5,583 nt of DNA from Schwartzia sp. (in: firmicutes) (lineage in GTDB: Bacteria > Bacillota > Negativicutes > Selenomonadales > Selenomonadaceae). Positions within the stretch are counted from its first letter, which is position 1. Each line of letters starts with the position of its first letter. The position numbers and the translations under genes were made by a program. The notes under the pieces were generated by a model. That model saw only the letters and a list, made by a program, of their open reading frames with translations, did not search any database and was not told the origin of the DNA. Below are positions 1-5,583 of the stretch, piece after piece. The stretch spans positions 1 to 5,583 of the forward strand of contig JAGAZS010000339.1 in assembly GCA_017939945.1 (NCBI GenBank), read 5' to 3'.

Positions 1-141
1 CGGGGCGTCGAGTATTGCCGCGTCGCGTCGGAGTGGGCCAAAGAGGCGAAAAGCAAGCCTTGGCGGTATGTGCTGATCCCAGACACGGCGATCCACGGCA
101 ACGCCAGCTTCGAGATTTTGGCGGGGCAGTTCCGTTGCTAA
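1..141 (+). CDS. res: Second type III restriction subunit Res, C-terminal 46 residues (5' end outside window)
   Basis: Frame 1 is open from the first base to a TAA at 139-141. The 46 encoded residues, starting RGVEYCRVASEWAKEAKSKP, equal residues 837-882 of the complete Res at 423-3071 except for Arg instead of Gly at the next-to-last position. The DNA differs at 8 positions: five silent third-base changes, TAA versus TGA, and two bases in the Gly/Arg codon. This silent bias suggests both copies were kept under protein-level selection. The fragment covers only the tail beyond the nuclease motif (E819-x-K821 in the complete copy), so no catalytic residue is visible. The gene runs toward the minus-strand res, tail to tail, and is followed by a GC-stem terminator at 152-198. 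Whether it is full length, and whether its own mod precedes it, cannot be seen. A truncated pseudogene copy remains possible. Confidence 0.8.
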   Translation, partial: RGVEYCRVASEWAKEAKSKPWRYVLIPDTAIHGNASFEILAGQFRC

Positions 142-150
142 CGGAAGAAA
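1..150 (+). repeat. Left arm of a 150-bp inverted repeat (3' ends of two res genes)
   Basis: Bases 1-150 match the reverse complement of 414-563 with 8 mismatches and no gaps, about 95% identity by hand alignment. The match runs through the stop codon and nine bases beyond it, then stops abruptly at 151 (c) versus 413. The repeat may extend left of the window. It comes from the duplicated res coding sequence rather than from a transposon end: no transposase or target-site duplication is visible. Confidence 0.9.
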
Positions 151-151
151 C

Positions 152-198
152 GGGGCTGTCGCAGAAAGCGTTTTTCTTTCTGCGGACGCCCCTTTTTT
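152..198 (+). terminator. Rho-independent terminator of the left res copy
   Basis: Bases 152-168 (GGGGCTGTCGCAGAAAG) pair with 176-192 (CTTTCTGCGGACGCCCC) in a 17-position stem with two mismatches and one G-U pair, around a 7-base loop. Six T residues follow at 193-198. It lies 11 bases after the TAA of the + strand res fragment, the expected place for an intrinsic terminator. Confidence 0.85.
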
Positions 199-272
199 GT
201 CAGCGTTAATTTTTAGTCAATTTGCGAAACCCTTGTCCTGCAAGAGATTTCCTTGTACCCGTCTTTCTTATG

Positions 273-311
273 AAAAAAATTGACTTAAAAATTTTTTAAG
301 TCGATTTTTTT
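273..311. terminator. AT-rich hairpin, probable bidirectional terminator
   Basis: Bases 273-290 pair with 294-311 without gaps: an 18-position stem of A7, then a TTGACTTAA-like core and T7, with one position that is G-U in the + strand transcript and A-C in the minus. The ends give an A tract before and a T tract after the core in both directions, as expected for a terminator shared by convergent genes. It is the best candidate to end the minus-strand operon, since no GC-rich hairpin was found nearer the res stop. The low GC content makes its efficiency uncertain. Confidence 0.55.
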
Positions 312-413
312 GCGATGGAAACGGACACCGAGAAAAGCCTTGCGGAACAAAGGGGTTTGCGAATCGGTCGAAATATTGCGTGTCAAAAAAGGCGGCAATG
401 TCATTGGCGAAGT

Positions 414-563
414 TTTCTTCCGTCAGCATCCAAACTGCCCCGCCAAAATCTCGAAGCTGGCGTTGCCGTGGATCGCCGTGTCGGGAATCAGCACATACCG
501 CCAAGGCTTGCTTTTCGCCTCCTTGGCCCACTCCGAGGCGACGCGGCAATACTCGACGCCCCG
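414..563 (-). repeat. Right arm of the 150-bp inverted repeat
   Basis: This is the partner of 1-150; position x in the left arm pairs with 564-x. It is the last 46 codons, stop codon and nine 3' bases of the complete res gene. The arms are separated by 263 bp (151-413). Confidence 0.9.
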
Positions 564-3071
564 CGCCTTTTTCGCCAGCACCTGCGCGTCCTCCAGCATA
601 TTCGCCGCCTTGACCTCGATCAGGTACCGGGCATCCTCCGTCTCCGCCACGAAATCCGGCTGGTATTGATGGGACGTTCCTTCGTATTCGTAACGGATAT
701 TGAACTCCTGCGGCGCGGGGCGGAGCCATTTCTCCGCCCCGCTCTCCCGCCGCTCCATGATCCGTGCCAGTTGAAGCTCCGGCAAGCTGTCGAACTTCGC
801 CGTGGAGAAAACGCCCTTTTCGATGCCGTCGAAAAGCACGCTATGGATATTCGCCGAAAATCCCCCGTACAGGTCAACCCGCTCTTCGTAACGGTATGTC
901 TGCATCAAGTTCGTCGACCGCTCGTCCAGCACCCGCTCCTCGAAAAGCCCTTCCTTGAAAGTTCGATGACGCATGAGCTGGCGGAAAATTTCGCCCTCGA
1001 TTTCCTTTTGATAAAGAAGAAAAATATTTTCCGCGCCTTTTTCCCCGTATTGCCCCTCGTAATGGGCGAAGGCTTCCCGCACCAACTTCCAGAGCAGCGC
1101 GGCGTTCTTCATATAGTCGGCCTCCGGGCGTTTCCGAAGGCGGCGGATAATTAGACGGTCCGGTTCCTCCGTCGGCTCGAAATTCCCCGCGTCTTGCAAA
1201 ATAAACGTCTCCCGCGCGTCGGTCAGGTTTTGCGCGTAGGCTTTCGTGTCGGCGGGTTGGTGGCGAAGACTCGACACATCCAGCGAAAAATCGGCGAAGC
1301 CATACTCCGGCGGTTCTGTTTCCGTCATTTTGAGGCGCGGAATCGGGATATACTTGTTCACGACTTCCGTGTGAATCCTCGTCACCTCGTTGTCCATGAA
1401 CTTGTCGAAGACTTCTTGGTCCGAGGTATAAGCCTCGGCAAACGCCTCGTCTCTCGTCAATTCCTCGCGGCACTCCGCCGCGATTTCCGCCGCCGCCTTT
1501 TTCTCGCCGTCGGGCTGTGTCGCCGCGACGGCTTTTTGTTTCGCCCGCTTCTTAAATTCCTTGACGAAGTTCTTTCTCGCCTCCGTGGGCGTTATGCCCA
1601 TTTGCTCGCAGTCTCGCCGCGCCGCCGCGTCCTCGTCGCTCTCAAAGCCCAAGCGGAGCTGCGTGTTCTCCGTCTTCTCTTTGTCGATGTCCTCCGCCTC
1701 GATGATATTGCCCGCGCGGAAAATCGAATCGCCCTTCTGCGCCTCCGCGATCAGCTCGTCAAACTTGTCGTGGGCCGTCAGCGTCACTGCGTCGATTTCC
1801 CTGTCCCCGGTGCGTGTGCCATAGGGCAGCCTGAGACCGCGCCCTACCATCTGCTCCCGCAGGATTTTCGAGCTGGCCGTGCGGAGCGGGATAATCGTGT
1901 AGAGATTGTTGACGTCCCAGCCCTCTTTCAACACGTTCACATGGATGACAATTTCCACGGGATTCTCCGCCCGCTCCACATCCAGCAACAGCTTCGTGTT
2001 CGCGTCCCGCTCGGCTTTCTTCTGCTTCGAGTCGATCTTGATGACCTTGTCCCGATATTTGCCGCCGAAAAAATCCTCCGATTGGACAATCCGCAACGCT
2101 TTTTCCGCATGGGCCGTATCCTGGCAAACAACCAGCACAAAGGGCTTCACCCGCCGCTTTCCCGTCACCTCGGCGTACTCCGCCAGCCGCTTCGCGATAT
2201 GTTCGTGCCAATGGATGCCGTCTTCCAGCATCACCCGGTCCAGCTGCTCGTCGCCGAAATTGAAAGCGTGAAGATTTTTCCGGGTCAGCGCGAAGGGCGT
2301 CCGGGTGTAGCCGTCGGCAATCGCCGCCGAAAGCGGGTACTCATAGACCACATTCTTGAACTTGACCTGTTTGCTTTTCACCGTCGCCATCGGCGTCGCC
2401 GTCAGCTCCAGCCCCAGCACGGGCCGCAAAAGATCCAGCGCCTCCGCGCTCTTCTCGGCGCGGTAATGGTGGCTCTCGTCCATCACCAAAACGAGATCGG
2501 GCAAGTTTGCCAGCCAATCCACGAAGGATTCGCCCAGCACCTCATTGACGCTCCGCATCTTCGCGCCCTCGGAGTTGAACTTGTCGATATTGTAGACGAA
2601 AATGCTGATGTCCTCCGACTCGAAAAGCCGCTTTTGCCGGTAATCGTCCTGCGTATAAATGGCGGGCGGCCCGCCGAAGCATCCGATGCCGCGAAAAACG
2701 TACTTCTCGCTGTCCGGGTTGCCCAGGTCGTTTTTCAGCTTGTCGTAAATCGTGATATTCGGCGCGACCACGAAAAAATGCCTGATCCCGTAATTCGCGT
2801 ACAGGTAGACGATAAACGCGCCCATGAGCCGCGTCTTGCCCACGCCCGTAGCCAACGCGAAAGCCAGCGACATGAACCCGCGCTCGAAGTCCGTGCAAGT
2901 CGGGAACAGCCCCCGCACCGTTTCCAGCGCGCCTTCTTCCGTGGGCTTCGAAAGCGGCACGGCGGAAAGGATTGCGTCCAGCCGCGAGAGCGCTTCCGCC
3001 TGCGGCTTCCGAAGGGACAAAAGCCCGCTGATGGTCTCCGCGTCATACTGCGGGAAAAGAGGCTCATTCAT
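423..3071 (-). CDS. res: Type III restriction-modification enzyme, Res (helicase/endonuclease) subunit
   Basis: This 882-residue protein has the full layout of a type III Res subunit. The SF2 helicase motifs are Walker A ATGVGKT (74-80), DESH (198-201), TATP (224-227), LKEGWDV (381-387) and QMVGRGLRLP (407-416). The C-terminal PD-(D/E)XK nuclease shows P805-D806 and E819-V820-K821. Family knowledge says Res hydrolyses ATP, acts only in complex with Mod, and cuts after interaction between two unmodified sites. Length is normal for the family (EcoP15I Res is about 970) and all core motifs are intact. The ATG at 3069-3071 follows AGAAGGAGG by eight bases and overlaps the end of the upstream gene by 8 bp (ATGAATGA), implying translational coupling. 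Its last 46 codons are duplicated in inverted orientation at 1-141. Recognition specificity cannot be read from Res. Confidence 0.96.
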   Translation of the reverse strand: MNEPLFPQYDAETISGLLSLRKPQAEALSRLDAILSAVPLSKPTEEGALETVRGLFPTCTDFERGFMSLAFALATGVGKTRLMGAFIVYLYANYGIRHFFVVAPNITIYDKLKNDLGNPDSEKYVFRGIGCFGGPPAIYTQDDYRQKRLFESEDISIFVYNIDKFNSEGAKMRSVNEVLGESFVDWLANLPDLVLVMDESHHYRAEKSAEALDLLRPVLGLELTATPMATVKSKQVKFKNVVYEYPLSAAIADGYTRTPFALTRKNLHAFNFGDEQLDRVMLEDGIHWHEHIAKRLAEYAEVTGKRRVKPFVLVVCQDTAHAEKALRIVQSEDFFGGKYRDKVIKIDSKQKKAERDANTKLLLDVERAENPVEIVIHVNVLKEGWDVNNLYTIIPLRTASSKILREQMVGRGLRLPYGTRTGDREIDAVTLTAHDKFDELIAEAQKGDSIFRAGNIIEAEDIDKEKTENTQLRLGFESDEDAAARRDCEQMGITPTEARKNFVKEFKKRAKQKAVAATQPDGEKKAAAEIAAECREELTRDEAFAEAYTSDQEVFDKFMDNEVTRIHTEVVNKYIPIPRLKMTETEPPEYGFADFSLDVSSLRHQPADTKAYAQNLTDARETFILQDAGNFEPTEEPDRLIIRRLRKRPEADYMKNAALLWKLVREAFAHYEGQYGEKGAENIFLLYQKEIEGEIFRQLMRHRTFKEGLFEERVLDERSTNLMQTYRYEERVDLYGGFSANIHSVLFDGIEKGVFSTAKFDSLPELQLARIMERRESGAEKWLRPAPQEFNIRYEYEGTSHQYQPDFVAETEDARYLIEVKAANMLEDAQVLAKKARGVEYCRVASEWAKEAKSKPWRYVLIPDTAIHGNASFEILAGQFGC

Positions 3072-4692
3072 CGGAATCCCCTCCTTCTGGAATTATGATT
3101 TTCCAAGCGCCGGTTTTTTTTGCACCTGTATGCCGCAAGAAGCCTCGCTGCTGCAAACAGGAAAAATAATATCGCGTTTGTGGAAGTTTCCAACCGAGTT
3201 TTTCCGCGCATTCACGTTGCGTCATATTCGGGTTTTCGCCAATCAGGCGCAAAAGAGCCGCTTCCCTTGCGGAAATTATGTCAGCTTTAGTGTCAGCTTT
3301 TATTTTTATGTCAGTTTTAATGTCAGTCTGAGGGGCAGGTTTATTGTTAGTTTCTACGTTAATATCAGTTTTAATGTTAGTTTTTTGGTTAGTCGCTTGG
3401 TCTGTTTTTATAGATTGGTTAGTTTTATTGTCAGTTTTTTGGTTAGTCCATTGGTCGGTTTTTATTGTTTGGTCGGTTTTCTGGATAGTTTTATTGTCGG
3501 TCGCCTCTGCCGGGCGATACATTTCTATCCGGAAAATGCCGCCAAGGTCTTCCAATTTTGGCGGGCGCAAGCCATATTCCTTTGCCGCCTCGTACATGCG
3601 CGGGATTCCGCTGCCCCATTTGTCGATAATCCCCATATACTTGAACGCCTCGGAAATGGCCTTATTGCGCGGGATAGAAACCCCGCGCTTCATTTTCTCG
3701 ATGGTCATGTCGCTGGTCAGCGCCCCCGGCGATGTGATTTCCAATCGGTCATCGTACAGGGCGACTTGGATTTGCCCCGGCTGCAAGTAGCTCCGATGGC
3801 ATACCGCGTTGACGATACTTTCCCGTATGCTTTTTGTCGGCATTTCGTAAAAATCCTGCCGGACAAGGCCCCGAATTTTGGGCACAATTTGGATATATTG
3901 CAGCACAAAAGTATACGCGCCCTCGATCTGCTCATAGAGCGGCCCGTGAAACTCCCGATGCGTAAGGAAAATGCTCCGCGTCGTCCCCTTGAACACCGCG
4001 CATTGGATATAGGCGTCGTCGAAAGCGTCGCTGTGCTTCCCGTCCAAGAGCAAATACCCATTCGCGGGGAAAAGCTCTCCGTCCCGCTCATAGAGCAGCT
4101 TCCACGAAAGGAGCTGGTTTCTCGTCAGCTTCATAAGCGGAACGGCTTGCAGCGTGTCGTCCGTTTCCCGCAATTTTTTGGCATATTTGTAAAGGCGACT
4201 GCAAAAAGCGTCCGCCTCTTTCGGCTTGATGGGCTTCGTCGTCGGCTGCTGGTCAAAACTGCGGTTGGAGCCGTCCAAAATCATCTCTTGGATTTGATAA
4301 TCCTCCGCAGGGCGCGTCGTGCCGCCCACGCGAATATAAACGCCTTTTTTCGGCCCTTGGCGCTTGATGTAGTACGGCGGCTGCATCCCCGGCAATATTT
4401 CCACGATAATCAAAGTTTTTCCGTCAATGGTCGTCATGCTGTTGCGCGGAATGATTTTCGGCTCGCAGCTGTCTTGAATCGTGTTTGTGATGGCGTCCAT
4501 AGTGCTGAAAACCGCGTCCTGCGGAATTCCGGCAACCTCCCTCGTGTCGTTGGCGACGCCGAAAATGATTTTCCCGCCCCGCCCGTTGGCAAAGGCCACC
4601 ACCGTTTTCAAATACTTGTCCCTGTTCTCCGGTTCGGCAACTTTATATTCAAGGCTCTCGGACTCCCCAGCCAAAAGCTCATCCAATCTCAT
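3064..4692 (-). CDS. AlbA_2 (Schlafen-type)/GHKL-ATPase-like protein with winged helix, between mod and res
   Basis: This 542-residue protein has four visible parts. Residues 1-135 form an AlbA_2 domain: E10-x4-E15-x-K17, then AFANGRGGKIIFGVAND (33-49) and GVYIRVGGTTRPAE (117-130). Residues about 155-395 resemble the HATPase_c_4 (GHKL-like) domain: N-box RESIVNAVCHR (290-300), DDRLEITSPGAL (314-325), and NKAISEAFKYMG...KWGSGIPRM (343-366). Residues about 397-470 are a repetitive Lys/Thr/Asp/Asn/Gln linker. Residues about 472-535 look like a winged helix (REAALLRLIGENPNMTQRECAEKLGW). Relatives are annotated as ATP-binding or putative DNA-binding proteins, some as transcription regulators. The ATG at 4690-4692 overlaps the mod stop by 14 bp and the gene's own stop overlaps res by 8 bp. 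Its position ties it to the restriction system, but as regulator, complex partner or extra effector is unknown. Confidence 0.88.
   Translation of the reverse strand: MRLDELLAGESESLEYKVAEPENRDKYLKTVVAFANGRGGKIIFGVANDTREVAGIPQDAVFSTMDAITNTIQDSCEPKIIPRNSMTTIDGKTLIIVEILPGMQPPYYIKRQGPKKGVYIRVGGTTRPAEDYQIQEMILDGSNRSFDQQPTTKPIKPKEADAFCSRLYKYAKKLRETDDTLQAVPLMKLTRNQLLSWKLLYERDGELFPANGYLLLDGKHSDAFDDAYIQCAVFKGTTRSIFLTHREFHGPLYEQIEGAYTFVLQYIQIVPKIRGLVRQDFYEMPTKSIRESIVNAVCHRSYLQPGQIQVALYDDRLEITSPGALTSDMTIEKMKRGVSIPRNKAISEAFKYMGIIDKWGSGIPRMYEAAKEYGLRPPKLEDLGGIFRIEMYRPAEATDNKTIQKTDQTIKTDQWTNQKTDNKTNQSIKTDQATNQKTNIKTDINVETNNKPAPQTDIKTDIKIKADTKADIISAREAALLRLIGENPNMTQRECAEKLGWKLPQTRYYFSCLQQRGFLRHTGAKKTGAWKIIIPEGGDSDE
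3080..3088 (-). promoter_or_regulatory. Ribosome binding site of res
   Basis: The minus strand reads AGAAGGAGG here, an almost perfect Shine-Dalgarno sequence with eight bases to the ATG at 3069-3071. It lies inside the last codons of the upstream gene and fixes the res start. Confidence 0.85.
3283..3498 (-). repeat. Repetitive low-complexity linker in the AlbA_2 protein gene
   Basis: Codons 399-470 repeat short units such as IKTDQ, TNQKT and DIKTD, and the DNA is visibly AT-rich against the GC-rich flanks. The clearest unit is 18 codons (54 bp) in tandem: residues 410-427 (3412-3465) and 428-445 (3358-3411) share 12 of 18 residues, both starting IKTDQ-x-TNQKT. The charged and polar composition, with few hydrophobic residues, points to a flexible disordered tether between the ATPase-like domain and the winged helix. 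Unit lengths stay multiples of three, so copy-number change would alter linker length without breaking the frame. Confidence 0.85.
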
Positions 4693-5583
4693 CTTCCTCT
4701 CCTTTCTCCGCCCTTGGCGGGTCGATAATCGGCAGATTGTAATTTTCCACGCCGAAGGCGCATTTTGCGAGGAGCATTTCCGGGATTTGGCGGAGGGTGA
4801 TGCGCTTCTCCGCTTTAGCCAGCTCCGGCGGGAAGGAGGTCGCCGCGATGGTCAGGAACTCCCCCGGCTGCATTTCCGCCGCGATGGCGTCGAGGTAGGC
4901 GGCGGTGATGGGGCGCGTGGTGGTGAAAAGATACGATTTTTCCGTGCCTACGGCTTGCTTCCAAAAGATTTCGGCGTCCGGTTGATACGTATAGCCCTCG
5001 TGGAGCGCGACGGCGGCGGCAAGCTGCTCCGCGTTGTATTTGTCGGAAATGACCGCCTCGCCGAAAACGTCCCGCAGAATCAGCGTCGGCGCCAGCTCAT
5101 AGAAGCGGTAGCCGCCACCGCCCTGCCAGCCCACAGACTTCGTGACGCCGCCCGCGTCCGCGCCGTCGATTACCTTGTCCAGCCGCGTCTTGCAATGGGT
5201 ATAGGCATGGTCGCCCATTTCGATGCCGATCCACCGCCGCCCCATTTTCTGCGCGACGGCGGCGGTTGTGCCGCTGCCGAGGAAACTGTCAAGGACAAGG
5301 TCGCCGGGGTTGGTGGTTAAGTCAAAAACTCGTTTAATTAAAGGTTCTGGCTTTTGACCGACAAATTCCAACCGTTCCTGCGACATTGGATTGATGACAT
5401 TTATGTCTGTCCACAAATTGCCGACAGGCCGCCCTTTATATTCATCCAAGAATTGTTTACGCTGGATACGTTGCTCTTTGTTTTCAGGCATATATAATCT
5501 GCCTTCATTTTCAAATTGCTCCATTTTGGCTTTAGACAGCGACCAACCATTTTTAGGGGGTTTATAGCCTTTGTATTCGTAAA
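4679..5583 (-). CDS. mod: Type III modification methyltransferase Mod, C-terminal 300 residues (5' end outside window)
   Basis: The frame is open from the right edge to TGA at 4679-4681; the first whole codon is at 5579-5581, beginning YEYKGYKPPKNGWSLSKAK. The visible part has LWTDI (5402-5416), a motif X-like KPEPLIKR, SAM-binding motif I DSFLGSGTT (5264-5290) and motif II RWIGIEM. With motif I toward the C terminus this is the beta class, where catalytic DPPY (motif IV) comes first and therefore lies off the window. The C-terminal part (SYLFTTTRPITAAYLDAIAAE, and near the end FGVENYNLPII) resembles type III Mod subunits. Such enzymes methylate adenine at N6 and supply sequence specificity to Res. 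An ATG at 5522-5524 is internal, not the start, because conserved sequence continues upstream. GC content drops sharply upstream of about 5310. The gene overlaps the next by 14 bp. Confidence 0.93.
   Translation of the reverse strand, partial: YEYKGYKPPKNGWSLSKAKMEQFENEGRLYMPENKEQRIQRKQFLDEYKGRPVGNLWTDINVINPMSQERLEFVGQKPEPLIKRVFDLTTNPGDLVLDSFLGSGTTAAVAQKMGRRWIGIEMGDHAYTHCKTRLDKVIDGADAGGVTKSVGWQGGGGYRFYELAPTLILRDVFGEAVISDKYNAEQLAAAVALHEGYTYQPDAEIFWKQAVGTEKSYLFTTTRPITAAYLDAIAAEMQPGEFLTIAATSFPPELAKAEKRITLRQIPEMLLAKCAFGVENYNLPIIDPPRAEKGEEDEIG
4699..4705 (-). promoter_or_regulatory. Ribosome binding site of the AlbA_2 protein gene
   Basis: The minus strand reads AAAGGAG with six bases to the ATG at 4690-4692. 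It sits within the last codons of mod and supports this start over any internal ATG. The start also places the conserved E10/E15 motif at the usual distance from the N terminus of AlbA_2 proteins. Confidence 0.75.

Larger units (their letters stand above)
142..422. other. AT-rich spacer between convergent res genes
   Basis: These 281 bases separate the two res stop codons. They hold the + strand terminator (152-198) and the AT-rich hairpin (273-311). Bases 199-272 show nothing recognisable. Bases 312-413 have no clear gene, though a 53-codon minus-strand reading frame (268-429) starts with an ATG overlapping the res stop. It has no recognisable domain and its end is formed by the hairpin, so it is not called as a gene. 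Confidence 0.7.

Noticed and set aside
15..209. A 64-codon + strand frame at the left edge
   Set aside because: It is out of frame with the 46 residues that match Res almost perfectly and it runs through the terminator hairpin. The frame starting at base 1 is the real one.
1..563. Inverted repeat as insertion-sequence or transposon ends
   Set aside because: The arms are res coding sequence with silent divergence. The 263-bp spacer has no transposase gene, and no target-site duplication is visible.
1194..3098. A 634-codon open frame on the + strand opposite res
   Set aside because: It lies antisense to the intact, motif-rich res gene. The product is Arg/Leu/Val/His-rich with no recognisable domain, as expected for a shadow frame in GC-rich DNA.
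3283..3498. Possible CRISPR array in the repetitive stretch
   Set aside because: The units are short, degenerate and in frame with a coding sequence. There are no constant repeats with unique spacers and no cas genes nearby.
2824..4728. Another 634-codon open frame on the + strand opposite the AlbA_2 protein gene
   Set aside because: It is antisense to a well-supported gene; the Phe/Val/Ser-rich stretch is only the complement of the Lys/Thr/Asp repeat linker.
5522..5524. ATG as the start of mod, giving a 281-residue protein
   Set aside because: The frame stays open to the window edge with plausible methyltransferase sequence, and a beta-class Mod needs its catalytic DPPY block upstream. The mod gene is cut by the window, not short.

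Overview
The window holds most of a type III restriction-modification operon on the minus strand, plus the tail end of a second, near-identical res gene facing it from the left edge. Strong GGAGG-type ribosome binding sites, a GC stem with U tract as terminator, and GC-rich codon third positions suggest a moderately GC-rich bacterium, perhaps a Bacillota/Negativicutes-like lineage. The sequence alone does not settle the taxon.

Reading along the minus strand from right to left, three genes overlap in tandem. First is the C-terminal 300 residues of a beta-class DNA methyltransferase (Mod, 4679-5583, running off the right edge). Next is a 542-residue protein (3064-4692) with an AlbA_2/Schlafen-type N-terminal domain, a GHKL-type ATPase-like domain, a repetitive Lys/Thr/Asp/Asn/Gln linker and a C-terminal winged helix. 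Last is a complete 882-residue Res subunit (423-3071) with SF2 helicase motifs and a C-terminal PD-(D/E)XK nuclease. The overlaps are 14 bp (mod/middle gene) and 8 bp (middle gene/res), and both internal starts carry good ribosome binding sites, so the three are almost certainly one translationally coupled operon. Mod would recognise and methylate the site, and Res would translocate and cut when bound with Mod. The middle protein is an accessory component or regulator of unknown role.

At the left edge, positions 1-141 (+ strand) encode 46 residues that match the last 46 residues of Res at 45 positions. The two copies form a 150-bp inverted repeat (1-150 and 414-563, about 95% identical) around a 263-bp AT-rich spacer. 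Six of the eight differences leave the meaning unchanged (five silent third-position changes and TAA versus TGA), so the left copy looks like the end of a real second res gene rather than an assembly hairpin. The spacer has a GC-stem terminator for the + strand gene and a long AT-rich hairpin that could terminate from both sides.

The most interesting points are the tail-to-tail duplicated res genes, the sharp drop from about 65% to about 40% GC inside mod just upstream of its SAM-binding motif I (a likely specificity-domain exchange boundary), and the repeat-bearing AlbA_2/ATPase protein inserted between mod and res.
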